Shown here: positions 55,777-64,000 of the stretch, in pieces | Layout of the letters: every line of letters begins with the position of its first letter | Numbering within the stretch: the stretch's first letter is position 1 | Assembly: GCF_023499255.1 (NCBI RefSeq) | Contig: NZ_CP092183.1 | Span: 1,247,501-1,311,500 of the forward strand | DNA from: Couchioplanes caeruleus | Lineage (GTDB): Bacteria; Actinomycetota; Actinomycetes; Mycobacteriales; Micromonosporaceae | Direction: 5' to 3' | DNA: 64,000 bases | Program-made: the position numbers and the translations under genes | The notes under the pieces: model-generated | The model's input: only the letters and a program-made list of their open reading frames with translations | What the model was told of the DNA's origin: nothing | The model's database searches: none

Positions 55777-56877
55777 TCAGCAGTACGTGACGCCGCTGCC
55801 GCTGCCGCTGCCCCACTTGCACGAGTCGATCGACTTGCCCGAGGCCGTGCGCAGGTACGCCGTGTCGCCGCCGTTGTTCCAGATGTAGCCGGTGCGGTTC
55901 CAGTAGCGGTGCTTGGCGTCGGGCTTGCCGTTCGTGCCCTTGCCCGTGTGGACGTACATGTACTTGCCGGCGCCCAGGCGGTAGTCGCCGCCGAAGGTGT
56001 ACGTGTGGCCCGCCGCGTCGCGTACCGTCCAGCCCTTGAGGTTGATGGTCGCCTCGGTCCTGTTGGTCAGGCGTACCCATTCGTTGTTGAGGCTGGTGTT
56101 GCTGCCGGTGTCCGTACCCGGGGAGTTGTACTGGATCTTCGAGAACTGGACGTCGCCGGCCTTGACGGACGGCGTCGACGGCGCCGGCGTGGTCGGCGCC
56201 GGGGTGGACGGGTTGTCGCCGCCGCCGCTGCCCGTGCCGCTGCCCACGTTGATCGCAACGCTCTCGGTCTGGCCCTTGAGCAGGTTGTTCTCGGTGTCGG
56301 CGTCGATCACGGCGCGGTAGTACTTGGTGCCGCTGCCCTGGCCGGTGAGGGTGGCGCCGTAGATGGCCGCCGGGTCGGAGGTGTAGCCGCTCGCGACGTC
56401 GGTCCAGTCGCCGTTCGCGCCGCGCTGGATGTGCACGCGCAGGTGCGGCTGTGCGGGGTCGGCCGAGACGTTGACGTTGACGGTGCCGTTGTCGGCGGTC
56501 AGCGTCATCGACGGGACGATGCCCATCGCGACCGAGATGCGGCGGGACTCGACGCCGTTGACCTTCACGTAGAAGCGGAAGCCGGAGTCGAGGAGCCGGT
56601 TGATCGACCAGGTGCCGGAGCCGCTCGCCTTGGTGGTGACGTAGCCGCCCGTCGCGTAGTCGGGGGACGGGTAGAAGTCGTTGAAGACGTACGCCGACTC
56701 GTACAGTTCGACGGTGGCGCCGGCGGCGGCCGTACCGCTGAGGGTGATCGTCCCGTATCCCTGGCGGCTCGCCGGGGCCGAGATCGTCGGCGTGTCGGCG
56801 GCGGACGCCGGGGCGGCGAGGCCGAGGGCGGCGGCGCAGCCGAGGGCGACGAACAGGGCCGTCTTGCGTGCACGCAT
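55777..56877 (-). CDS. Secreted lamin-tail-domain (LTD) protein
   Basis: 366 residues: Sec signal peptide (ARKTALFVALGCAAALGLAAPASA), two Ig-like beta domains (about 27-220), a Gly/Ser/Pro/Thr linker, and a C-terminal lamin-tail domain (VQFSKIQYNSPGTDTGSNTSLNNEWVRLTNRTEATINLKGWTVRDAAGHTYTF). ATG 56877 with AAGGAG 9 bp upstream. LTDs occur in extracellular nucleases and surface proteins; no catalytic domain is present here, so a surface or binding role is likely. Confidence 0.85.
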   Translation of the reverse strand: MRARKTALFVALGCAAALGLAAPASAADTPTISAPASRQGYGTITLSGTAAAGATVELYESAYVFNDFYPSPDYATGGYVTTKASGSGTWSINRLLDSGFRFYVKVNGVESRRISVAMGIVPSMTLTADNGTVNVNVSADPAQPHLRVHIQRGANGDWTDVASGYTSDPAAIYGATLTGQGSGTKYYRAVIDADTENNLLKGQTESVAINVGSGTGSGGGDNPSTPAPTTPAPSTPSVKAGDVQFSKIQYNSPGTDTGSNTSLNNEWVRLTNRTEATINLKGWTVRDAAGHTYTFGGDYRLGAGKYMYVHTGKGTNGKPDAKHRYWNRTGYIWNNGGDTAYLRTASGKSIDSCKWGSGSGSGVTYC

Positions 56878-56915
56878 CAGCAGGGTCTCCTTGAGCGTTC
56901 GGGGGCGGTCACCGA

Positions 56916-56944
56916 AGCCTAGAGACAATGACTGTGCGTAGTCA
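56916..56944 (-). promoter_or_regulatory. Promoter of the LTD protein gene
   Basis: Minus strand TGACTA (56939-56944), 17-bp spacer, TAGGCT (56916-56921). Canonical spacing for a housekeeping sigma promoter; about 30 bp of leader with an AAGGAG site. Confidence 0.5.
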
Positions 56945-57081
56945 CCCGTACGGATGGTCCTGGTTATTGGCTAGTAGGACGAGCGTGGCGGCGACTCAGA
57001 GTTACTTTCGGTCACCGCAGGCGGTCGCGGCAGGTAAGGGGTGAATCGGATATCGTGGGGCGGCCGGCGGGGGAGGATGCG

Positions 57082-57876
57082 ATGACGGAGCTGGTGCTGC
57101 GCGCCGACTGCAGCCGGTGCGTCGGGCTGTGCTGCGTCGCGCCGGCGTTCGCCAAGTCGTCGGACTTCGCCATCGACAAGCCGGCCGGGCGGCCCTGTCC
57201 CAACCTCGGCGACGACTTCCGCTGCGGCATCCACGACCGGTTGCCGGAGAAGGGCTTCCCCGGCTGCGTCGTCTTCGACTGCTTCGGTGCCGGCCAGCAC
57301 CTCACCCAGGTGACGTTCGCCGGCCGCGACTGGCGTACCCCCGGCGTCGCCGGCCCGATGTTCGCGGCCCTGCCGGTCATGCGCCAGCTGCACGAACTGC
57401 TCTGGTACGTGACACAGGCGCTGACCATGCCGGCAGCGCGCCGGGTGCACCCACGGCTGAGGATGGCGCTCGAGGAGACCGTCCAGCTCACCAGCGGTAC
57501 GCCCGAGGAGCTGATGGCGCTCGACGTGGACGCGCATCGGGGCAGGGTGAACCCGCTGCTGCAGAAGGCGAGCGAGCTCGTACGCGCCCAGGCCGGCGCC
57601 CGGCGGCCGGATCACCGGGGCGCCAACCTGATCGGGCGCCGGATGAGCGGCGCCGCGTTGCGGGGCGCCAGCCTGCGGGGTGCGCTGCTGATCGGGGCGG
57701 ACCTGCGCGACGCCGACCTGCGCCTGGCCGACTTCACCGGCGCCGATCTGCGCGGTGCTGACCTGCGCGGAGCCGACCTGACCGGAGCGCTGTTCCTCAC
57801 GGAGTCGCAGCTCACGGCCGCGGTGACCGACGGGACCACCCGGTTGCCTCAGCCCCCGGAGTCCTCGAGGCGGTAG
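57082..57876 (+). CDS. YkgJ-like cysteine-cluster domain fused to pentapeptide repeats
   Basis: 264 residues. The first 80 carry CSRCVGLCCVAP, CPNL, FRCGIHDRLP and FPGCVVFDC, the CxxCxxxCC...C pattern of YkgJ/UPF0153 metal- or cluster-binding proteins. The C-terminal 80 residues are about a dozen A(D/N)LxG pentapeptide repeats (LRGADLRGADLTGALF), which form a right-handed quadrilateral beta-helix. The fusion is unusual. ATG 57082 has GGGGGAGG upstream. It overlaps the convergent LysM-like gene by 28 bp. Function unknown. Confidence 0.85.
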   Translation: MTELVLRADCSRCVGLCCVAPAFAKSSDFAIDKPAGRPCPNLGDDFRCGIHDRLPEKGFPGCVVFDCFGAGQHLTQVTFAGRDWRTPGVAGPMFAALPVMRQLHELLWYVTQALTMPAARRVHPRLRMALEETVQLTSGTPEELMALDVDAHRGRVNPLLQKASELVRAQAGARRPDHRGANLIGRRMSGAALRGASLRGALLIGADLRDADLRLADFTGADLRGADLRGADLTGALFLTESQLTAAVTDGTTRLPQPPESSRR

Positions 57877-58421
57877 TAGCGGTCGGTGTCGGGCCACAGT
57901 GGTGCCGGCGTCCGCGGTGCGGCGGCCATTCGCCGGTGACGCGCGAGCCACCACCACGCCGCGGCCGCACCCGCGAGCAGGACGACCGCTGCCGAGGCGA
58001 CGAGCGCCCAGATCCACCACGCCGGCCCGCCCGCGGCCGGGGTGAGGGCCTGGGCCGGTACCGGCTCCGGGACGGTGACGGCGGGCAGCGGCCCGGTCTG
58101 CACGCCCACCCCCTCGGCGTCCGCCGGAAGCTGCAGGATCCACCCGGGCAGGATCGACTCCGGCTTGGTCAGCCGCAGTCCATCGGGCTGCAACCGGCCC
58201 CGGTTGAGCGCGAAGATCTCGTCGTTGCGGTCACCCGAGCCGAGGAAGCGCTGGGCGATCTCGAACAGGAACTCCGGCTCGCCGTTGAACTGGTTGCGCA
58301 CCACGTAGTACTTCACGGCCCCGGCGTCGGCCGACGGGGCCGGGGTGGCCGCCAGCGCCGGTGGGGCCGCGAGGGTGGTCAGGGCGGCGAGCAGGAGAGC
58401 GACGAGCACGCGGCGAAGCAT
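57849..58421 (-). CDS. Exported LysM-like protein with C-terminal membrane anchor
   Basis: 190 residues: signal peptide (MLRRVLVALLLAALTTLAAPPALA), a globular segment (YYVVRNQFNGEPEFLFEIAQRFLGSGDRNDEIFALNRGRLQPDGLRLTKPESILPGWILQLP) resembling a LysM module, then a Pro-rich linker and a membrane helix (WWIWALVASAAVVLLAGAAAAWWW). Probably membrane-bound and facing the outside, perhaps binding cell-wall glycan. ATG 58421. Its 3' end overlaps the pentapeptide gene by 28 bp. Confidence 0.72.
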   Translation of the reverse strand: MLRRVLVALLLAALTTLAAPPALAATPAPSADAGAVKYYVVRNQFNGEPEFLFEIAQRFLGSGDRNDEIFALNRGRLQPDGLRLTKPESILPGWILQLPADAEGVGVQTGPLPAVTVPEPVPAQALTPAAGGPAWWIWALVASAAVVLLAGAAAAWWWLARHRRMAAAPRTPAPLWPDTDRYYRLEDSGG

Positions 58422-58576
58422 CGACCGTCCTTGATGGGAGTGGCTGATGGGGCGAGCGTACGGCCGGCCCGGCCACCCCGGCCCGCTTTCTTCCCGGACG
58501 CACCAGCGAAACGCGCCCGTGCGCACCAGCCCTAGGATGAGTCTCGTCGATCGGCCGAGACCTGGAGTGTGCCGTC

Positions 58577-59806
58577 ATGCAGGTGCCGGGGCTCGTCTGG
58601 ACGCTCACGGTGGCCGGGATCATCGGCCTGGTCCTGTTCGACTTCTACTTCCACGTCCGGCGCGCGCACATCCCGTCGCTACGCGAGGCCGCCGTCTGGT
58701 CCTCGGTGTACGTCGGCCTCGCCGTCGTCTTCGGCCTGGGCGTGCTGCTGTTCGGCGGCCGCGACATGGGCGCCGAGTACTTCGCCGGCTGGGTGACGGA
58801 GAAGGCGCTGTCGGTCGACAACCTCTTCGTCTTCCTCATCCTGCTGAGCAGCTTCAAGGTGCCGCGCGCCGATCAGCAGAAGGTGCTGCTGTTCGGCATC
58901 GTCGTGTCGCTGATCGCCCGGACCGGCTTCATCTTCCTCGGCGCGGCCCTGATCAACTCGTTCGCCTGGGTCTTCTACCTGTTCGGGCTCGTGCTGCTGA
59001 TCACGGCCGGCAACCTGCTGCGGTCCGACCAGAGCGACGAGCGTTCGGCGGACAACATCATCATCCGGCTGGCACGGCGGTTCCTGCGGACGTCCGACGA
59101 GTACGACGGCGACAAGCTTTTCACCGTACGCGACGGCCACCGCGTCATGACTCCGATGCTGTTGGTGATGGTGGCTCTGGGCGGCACCGACATCCTGTTC
59201 GCGCTCGACTCGATCCCGGCCATCTTCGGCCTGACCCAGAGCGTGTACCTGGTCTTCACCGCGACGGCGTTCTCGCTGCTCGGCCTGCGCCAGCTCTACT
59301 TCCTGCTGGACGGGTTGCTGGACCGGCTCATCTACCTGTCGTACGGGCTGGCGGCGATCCTCGCCTTCATCGGCGTGAAGCTGGTCCTGCACGCGCTGCA
59401 CGAGAACAACGTGCCGTTCATCAACGGCGGCGATTCCGTCGAGGTGGTGGAGATCAGCACGGTGGCGTCGCTGGGCGTCATCATCGGGGTCCTGACCATC
59501 ACCGTCGTCGTGTCGCTGCTGAGCCCCAAGGGGCGGGCGCAGACGTACGTGGCCGCGGCGCGCCGGCACGCCCTCGAATACCTCGACATCGAGACCGACC
59601 CGGCGTACTGCGACGAGATCTTCCACAAGCTGGTCGTGGAGGAGGAGCGGATCAAGGGGCTGCCGGCGAAGTACCGGGCCCGGATCCGTCAGGAGCAGGA
59701 GCTGATGGAGCTGCTCCAGCGCACGCACCGGCTGCACGAGCAGCGGCTCGCGGCCGGCGTCTGCTTCGTGCCCGCCCCCGCGGCCCAGGCGGTGGGCGGG
59801 GCCTAG
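58577..59806 (+). CDS. TerC-family integral membrane protein
   Basis: 409 residues with about eight or nine membrane spans and the acidic motifs EKALSVDNLFVFL (about 76-88) and GGTDILFALDSIPAIFG, the conserved Asp/Glu of TerC proteins thought to move Mn2+ or Ca2+. A cytoplasmic C-terminal tail of about 90 residues follows. The upstream region has no recognisable yybP-ykoY manganese riboswitch. ATG 58577 with CTGGAG upstream. A stem-loop begins at its stop codon. Confidence 0.88.
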   Translation: MQVPGLVWTLTVAGIIGLVLFDFYFHVRRAHIPSLREAAVWSSVYVGLAVVFGLGVLLFGGRDMGAEYFAGWVTEKALSVDNLFVFLILLSSFKVPRADQQKVLLFGIVVSLIARTGFIFLGAALINSFAWVFYLFGLVLLITAGNLLRSDQSDERSADNIIIRLARRFLRTSDEYDGDKLFTVRDGHRVMTPMLLVMVALGGTDILFALDSIPAIFGLTQSVYLVFTATAFSLLGLRQLYFLLDGLLDRLIYLSYGLAAILAFIGVKLVLHALHENNVPFINGGDSVEVVEISTVASLGVIIGVLTITVVVSLLSPKGRAQTYVAAARRHALEYLDIETDPAYCDEIFHKLVVEEERIKGLPAKYRARIRQEQELMELLQRTHRLHEQRLAAGVCFVPAPAAQAVGGA

Positions 59807-59848
59807 GGTCCTTTCCGCACCCGGAAGCCGGATGCGGACGGGACCCTA
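59804..59848. terminator. Bidirectional hairpin at the TerC stop
   Basis: TAGGGTCC / GGACCCTA 8-bp outer stem with an inner CCGCA / TGCGG stem; it starts at the terC stop codon and overlaps the stop of the convergent gene. Confidence 0.55.
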
Positions 59849-60955
59849 GCGGCGGTGGCCGTGCGGGGTCGTGCCGGGCTCGCGCTCGGGGCGGCGGACC
59901 GTCGCCTTGCCCTTGGCGGAGTTGGCCGCGAACCGGGCCGACGCGCGCCGGACGCGTTCCGCGCGGGCGGACAGGTCCCGGGTGGGCTGGTCGGAGTGGT
60001 CCACCACCTCGGCGCCGGACACCAGGTTGGCCACGCGGGCGGCCAGCTCGGCGGCGCGGGTGGCCAGGTCGGGGTGGGCCTGGTGGACGGCCTCCTCCGC
60101 GGCGGCGGCCCGCAGGGCGCGGGCCTCGTCCGCGGCCAGGCCCGGGCGGTGACCCGGAAGGCGCACCGGTCCGGCCGGCTCCACCGCGTGCCGGGCGGGC
60201 GCCGCCGCCGGCTCGGGAAGGTGGTCGGGCGCAGGGATCTCGGCCGGGGCCAGGCCGTCGGACAGCTGCGGGTCCAGGTAGAGGGCCGCTTCGGGGACGG
60301 GCTCCGCGGACGTGGCCGGGCGCGGCACCGGCAGCGCGCCGAGCAGCGAGACCGTCTGACCGTCGCCGCCGTGGAGGCTGGTGAACTCGGGCCCGATCAG
60401 CAGACGCGACAGCATGCGGGCCTGGGGCGTGGTCAGGCCCAGCTTCTCCGCGTTGTCGACCCGGAAGCGGGCGATCCCGTGCCGGATGACGTTCGCCAGG
60501 CGGTCCGCCTCGCGCACCTCGGTCACGTCGCCGCCCGCGAAGACCAGGGCCGGGAAGGTGCCGTCGGCGCCGCCGCAGACGAGCTGGACCTGGGTGGCCA
60601 CGGCGGGGCGGCCGGGGGAGCGGGAGCCGGGCTGCACGCGCAGGTGCTGGGGGTAGAGCCAGCGCAGCTCGCCGGAGGTGATCTCGAGGTCGTCGGGCGA
60701 GTCGGAGGTGGTGTGGGCGTACAGGATGCGGTGGTCGGTGACGAGGACGTCGGTCGACTCCGGCAGCGTCCAGCGCGGGAGCGAGGCGGCGCGGTCGAAC
60801 GCGTATTCCGCCACCGCGCAGCGGCCGCGCCACAACTCACGCTCGCCACCGTGCAGCGGCCCGAAGACGTCGGGCGCGGGCTGTAGGTGTTCGGGCTGTC
60901 GGTACTCGGGCTGTAACGGTTCGGGCTGGTGAGCCGGGAAGGTCGGGTCCAGCAT
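59846..60955 (-). CDS. Hypothetical protein with PH-like N-terminal domain
   Basis: 369 residues. The first 130 (LWRGRCAVAEYAFDRAASLPRWTLPESTDVLVTDHRILYAHTTSDSPDDLEITSGELRWLYPQHLRVQPGSR) look like a bacterial PH/GRAM-like sandwich (VTDHRILY strand). The rest is Ala/Pro/Glu-rich with no domain, ending in a basic tail. ATG 60955 is chosen because longer extension overlaps the neighbouring gene only as shadow. No known function. Confidence 0.6.
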   Translation of the reverse strand: MLDPTFPAHQPEPLQPEYRQPEHLQPAPDVFGPLHGGERELWRGRCAVAEYAFDRAASLPRWTLPESTDVLVTDHRILYAHTTSDSPDDLEITSGELRWLYPQHLRVQPGSRSPGRPAVATQVQLVCGGADGTFPALVFAGGDVTEVREADRLANVIRHGIARFRVDNAEKLGLTTPQARMLSRLLIGPEFTSLHGGDGQTVSLLGALPVPRPATSAEPVPEAALYLDPQLSDGLAPAEIPAPDHLPEPAAAPARHAVEPAGPVRLPGHRPGLAADEARALRAAAAEEAVHQAHPDLATRAAELAARVANLVSGAEVVDHSDQPTRDLSARAERVRRASARFAANSAKGKATVRRPEREPGTTPHGHRR

Positions 60956-61083
60956 GCCCTCGATTAGATCGGGAGGCGCCCGGCCCGACAAGTCGTGGAA
61001 CTGTCGGATTGCCGCATACCGCGACGACGGTCCATGCGTGCTGAATCGATTGAACCTTCGGCTGACGCGAGCCGTACCCGGGT

Positions 61084-61935
61084 CTAGGGCCGCGCGCTGA
61101 ACAGGCCCTCGGGCGGCGCGGGGGACGCCACCGCGTCGGCGTCCGTGGCCGGCCGGCGGCCGCCGGTGAATCGATCCAGGTCGGTCTCGACCCGGCCGGG
61201 GAACCAGTCGCCCGCCGCCCGCCGGCTCAGCTCCGCGACCGGGGGCGGGGTCCGGCCGGCGAGCACGACGAGATTGCCGAAGCGGCGTCCGCGCAGCACC
61301 GCGGCGTCCGCGACGAGGCAGGCCTGCGGCAGCGCGGAGCGGATCGTGGCGACCTGGGTACGCGCGTACGCCAGCGGTGGCCCGTCGGCGACGTTGGCGA
61401 TCAGCCACCCGGCAGGCGCCAGCACCCGCGCCACCTCCCGGGCGAACTCGGCCGACGCCAGGTGGGCCGGGGTGCGCGCCCCCGCGAACACGTCGACGAT
61501 GACGAGGTCGTACCCGGCGTCGCGCATGCCCGTGACCGCCTCGCGCGCGTCGCCGACGCGTACCCGGATCTTCGCTCGGGGGTCCCAGGGCAGCGCGCCG
61601 CGCACCAGCTCGACCAGCGGGCCGTCGATCTCCACCACCCGCTGCGGCGACCCGGGCCGGGTCGCCGCGACGTAGCGGGGCAGCGTCAGCGCGCCGCCGC
61701 CCAGGTGGAGGACGCGCAGCGGCGCCCCCGGGGCCGCCAGCAGGTCGATCGCCGCGGCCATCCGGCGGACGTACTCGAACTCGAGGTACGTGGGATCGCC
61801 GAGGTCGACGTGCGACTGCGGGGCGCCGTCGAGCAGCAGCGTCCATCCGTCCGGGCGGTCGGGGTCGGGCGCGAGCTCGGCGACCCCCGAGCCGACCGTC
61901 TCGACCCGCCGTTCACCCCGCCTGCGCTGCGCCAC
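61084..61935 (-). CDS. Spermidine synthase-like (SAM-dependent methyltransferase-fold) protein
   Basis: 283 residues. Class I methyltransferase core: VLHLGGGALTLPRYVAA (glycine loop, about 92), RVVEIDGPLVELV (acidic end of strand 2), VRVGDAREAV, and YDLVIVDVFAG. These match the polyamine-synthase-like subgroup common in actinobacteria; the residues for the aminopropyl acceptor are not obvious, so it may be a methyltransferase-like relative. GTG 61935 is 6 bp after TACTGT (leaderless). Divergent from the DUF1800 gene. Confidence 0.8.
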   Translation of the reverse strand: MAQRRRGERRVETVGSGVAELAPDPDRPDGWTLLLDGAPQSHVDLGDPTYLEFEYVRRMAAAIDLLAAPGAPLRVLHLGGGALTLPRYVAATRPGSPQRVVEIDGPLVELVRGALPWDPRAKIRVRVGDAREAVTGMRDAGYDLVIVDVFAGARTPAHLASAEFAREVARVLAPAGWLIANVADGPPLAYARTQVATIRSALPQACLVADAAVLRGRRFGNLVVLAGRTPPPVAELSRRAAGDWFPGRVETDLDRFTGGRRPATDADAVASPAPPEGLFSARP

Positions 61936-61980
61936 GGCTGCACAGTATGCCGGTTGCGGTTGGGGAGCACGGCGGCCGGA

Positions 61981-63462
61981 ATGCGACGGACCCGGCGCGG
62001 GTGGCCGACGACGGTGGATGTGACGGCTACGGACTTCCTGCCCGCTGACCCGTTGCTGCACCTGCTGCGCCGCGCCACGTACGGACCGACCCCGGCCTCG
62101 ACCGCCGAGATCCGCCGCCTCGGGGCCACCGCCTGGCTGGAGCGGCAGCTCAAACCCGCCTCGATCGCCGACCCGGCCGCCGACGACCTGGTCGGGCGGC
62201 TGCCGCTGAGCGGGCTCAGCGTCGACGGCGCCCGCGCGAAGGTGCGCGAGGGCGCGTACAAGATGTACGGCTGGGAGCCGATGTTCGAGCTCGGGTACGC
62301 CACGGTGGCCCGAGCGGTCTGGAGCGAGCGGCAACTCCTCGAGGTCATGGTCGCGTTCTGGTCGAACCACCTCAACGTGACCAACCCTTCCGGCGACGTG
62401 TGGGACAGCCGGCCCGACTACGACCGGACGGTGATCCGGCCGTACGCGCTGGGCCGCTTCGCCGACATGCTCAAGGCGAGCGCCAAGCACCCGGCGATGC
62501 TGACGTACCTGGACAACCGGTTCTCCACCCGCGCCGCGCCGAACGAGAACTACGGCCGTGAGCTGCTGGAACTGCACACGGTCGGGCTGGGCTACACCGA
62601 GGCGGACGTCAAGGGCGCCGCCCGGCTGTTCACCGGAATGACCGTCAGCTGGGACACCGGCCGCTACCGGTACGACGCCGGTCAGCACGCCACCGGCGCG
62701 GTGTCGGTGATGGGCTTCCGCCACGCCAACGCGACCGCGTCCGGTGGCCAGGCCGCGGCGATGGCGCTGCTGGACCACCTGGCGTCGCACCCGGCCACGG
62801 CGAAGCGGATCGCCACGAAGCTGTGCGTACGGTTCGTGGCCGACGAGCCGCCCGCCACGCTGGTGACCAAGCTGACCAAGGTCTACCTCGACAACCGCAC
62901 CGCGATCGCCCCGGTGCTCCGCGCGTTGTTCGCCTCGCCGGAGTTCGCCGCGTCGGTGGGCGCGAAGACCCGGACGCCGTACGAGGACATCGTCGCCACG
63001 GTCCGGACCCTCGGGTACGCGCCGGAGAAGTCCGGAACGCAGGGAGTGCGGGCGCTGTACTGGATGACCGAGGCGGCCGGGCAGGCGCCGATGGCGTGGT
63101 CCCCGCCGAACGGCTACCCGGACGTGGCAAGCGCCTGGGCGTCGCCGTCCGGCCAGGTCAAGCGGTGGAACGCGCACCTGAGCATCGCCGCGGGGTGGTG
63201 GCCGACCACGCTGCAACGGCCGGCGTCGCCGCTGGCCGAGTACGCGGGCAGCACCCTGCCGGCCACGTACGGCGCCCTGGTCGACGCCGTCGCGACCCGC
63301 CTGCTCGGACGCACGCCCTCCGCCGTGCACACCGCCGCCCTGGCCGCGTTCTACGGCGAGAAGCCCGTCAGCCCGCTGAAGGCCGGCGATGCCGCGGCGG
63401 GGTGGGCGTTCCCGTACCTGCCCGCGCTGCTGCTCGACTCCCCCTACTTCGCGCTGAGGTGA
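61981..63462 (+). CDS. DUF1800-family protein
   Basis: 493 residues (ATG 61981; GTG 62014 is an alternative). Signature DUF1800 features: HLLRRATYGPTPAS, MVAFWSNHLNV, NENYGRELLELHTVGLGYTEADVKGAARLFTG, then RFVADEPP. These proteins are usually encoded just before a DUF1501 protein, as here, and the pair is thought to be exported or envelope-associated; function unproven. The downstream gene starts 5 bp after its stop. Confidence 0.9.
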   Translation: MRRTRRGWPTTVDVTATDFLPADPLLHLLRRATYGPTPASTAEIRRLGATAWLERQLKPASIADPAADDLVGRLPLSGLSVDGARAKVREGAYKMYGWEPMFELGYATVARAVWSERQLLEVMVAFWSNHLNVTNPSGDVWDSRPDYDRTVIRPYALGRFADMLKASAKHPAMLTYLDNRFSTRAAPNENYGRELLELHTVGLGYTEADVKGAARLFTGMTVSWDTGRYRYDAGQHATGAVSVMGFRHANATASGGQAAAMALLDHLASHPATAKRIATKLCVRFVADEPPATLVTKLTKVYLDNRTAIAPVLRALFASPEFAASVGAKTRTPYEDIVATVRTLGYAPEKSGTQGVRALYWMTEAAGQAPMAWSPPNGYPDVASAWASPSGQVKRWNAHLSIAAGWWPTTLQRPASPLAEYAGSTLPATYGALVDAVATRLLGRTPSAVHTAALAAFYGEKPVSPLKAGDAAAGWAFPYLPALLLDSPYFALR

Positions 63463-63467
63463 CCGTG

Positions 63468-64000
63468 ATGACAACCGAGAATTGCGGCTGCCCGGTCAGC
63501 CGGCGCAAGCTGCTGGCGGCCGGCGCGGCCGGCCTCTTCGCGGGCCTCGCCGGTGAGCAGCTCAGCACCCAGATGGCGTTCGCGTCGCCCGGGTACGGCG
63601 GGGACGTGTTCGTGCTGCTCTCGCTGCGGGGCGGCTTCGACGGGCTGTCCGCGGTCGTGCCGGCCGGGGACGCCGGGTACTACGCCGCGCGGCCCGGGAT
63701 CGCCGTACCGAAGCGGCAGCTGATCGGCGGCGACGCGTACTTCGGGCTGAACCCCGCGCTGGCGCCGCTGCTGCCGTACTGGAAGGCCGGGACGCTGGGC
63801 GCGGTGCAGGCGGTCGGGCAGCCGGCGCCGAACCGGTCGCACTTCTCCGCCATGGAGGAGCTGGAACGGGCCGCGCCGGGCACCTCGCTCCGCACCGGCT
63901 GGCTGGACCGCATGATGGGCGGGCTGGGCGCGGCGGGCGCGTTCGACGCCGTGTCGGTGGGCAGCGCGATGCCGGCCCGGGTGCTCGCCGGCCCGGCCCC
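63468..64000 (+). CDS. DUF1501-family protein (C-terminus cut by window end)
   Basis: The visible 177 residues begin with a Tat signal (CPVSRRKLLAAGAAGLFAGLAG, SRRK twin-arginine) followed by DVFVLLSLRGGFDGLSAVVPAGDAGYYAARPGIAVP, RSHFSAMEELERAAPG and TGWLDRM, the DUF1501 core related to sulfatase/alkaline-phosphatase folds. Probably exported by Tat and acts with the DUF1800 protein. ATG 63468 (a GTG at 63465 is in frame). The rest lies beyond the window. Confidence 0.88.
   Translation, partial: MTTENCGCPVSRRKLLAAGAAGLFAGLAGEQLSTQMAFASPGYGGDVFVLLSLRGGFDGLSAVVPAGDAGYYAARPGIAVPKRQLIGGDAYFGLNPALAPLLPYWKAGTLGAVQAVGQPAPNRSHFSAMEELERAAPGTSLRTGWLDRMMGGLGAAGAFDAVSVGSAMPARVLAGPA

Noticed and set aside
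58440..58576. yybP-ykoY manganese riboswitch before terC
   Set aside because: No conserved loops could be matched; only a short GTCTCG/CGAGAC hairpin is present.

Overview
The window is high-GC actinobacterial chromosome. Strong third-position GC, many GTG starts, leaderless starts of the form TANNNT-N6/7-(A/G)TG, a mycoredoxin, WhiB7, AdnAB and the DapD/DapE pair all point to Actinobacteria. The overall flavour (rich intergenic minisatellites, caspase/SIR2 conflict genes) fits the Micromonosporaceae (Actinoplanes/Micromonospora-like). That family placement is inference; no rRNA is present.

Layout. 1-7 kb: a cut-off MerR regulator, AraC and VOC genes, a large secreted alpha/beta-hydrolase, a divergent lysE/lysG-type exporter-regulator pair, and an ECF sigma factor with its membrane partner. 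7-11 kb: dapD and dapE (lysine/peptidoglycan diaminopimelate pathway), a small basic protein and two LOG-family proteins, an order resembling the mycobacterial dapD-dapE-LOG region. 11-20 kb: an orphan LacI regulator, then adnA and adnB, the two subunits of the actinobacterial end-resecting helicase-nuclease. 20-27 kb: a cold-shock protein, an acyltransferase, two membrane proteins, an Rrf2-controlled sulfonate-type ABC transporter operon, and a radical SAM enzyme. 27.3-31.5 kb: a conflict/defence-like cassette read on the minus strand (EACC1-like small protein, caspase fused to a YqgE/AlgH domain, SIR2 protein with a synthetase-like C-terminus, then an Xre/MbcA/ParS-like small protein). The first three genes overlap start to stop.

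31.6-51.2 kb is largely a conserved actinobacterial housekeeping block that I recognise from the M. tuberculosis Rv3193c-Rv3202c neighbourhood: paired M16 peptidases, nudC, mrx1, uvrD2, whiB7 with an attenuator leader, an ABC1/AarF kinase, a ThiF-like protein, a DUF5679 zinc ribbon, a YgjP-type metalloprotease, a DUF2342 zincin, a PDZ-Lon (YlbL) protease and a UPF0182 membrane protein. Relative to that synteny the 20-31.5 kb genes lie between adnB and nudC.

51.5-64 kb: two identical initiator tRNA genes in opposite orientation bracket a TetR/oxidoreductase pair, an XRE regulator and small membrane proteins. After them come a secreted lamin-tail protein, a YkgJ-pentapeptide-repeat fusion, a LysM-like membrane protein, TerC, a PH-like hypothetical, a spermidine-synthase-like protein and a DUF1800/DUF1501 pair cut by the window edge.

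Repeats are a striking theme: at least five intergenic minisatellites (20, 20, about 26, 34 and about 34 bp units) and three in-frame ones inside adnA, adnB and an oxidoreductase gene. The best candidates for something new are the EACC1-caspase/AlgH-SIR2 cassette, the long-uORF whiB7 attenuator and a four-box DnaA cluster near 43.3 kb.
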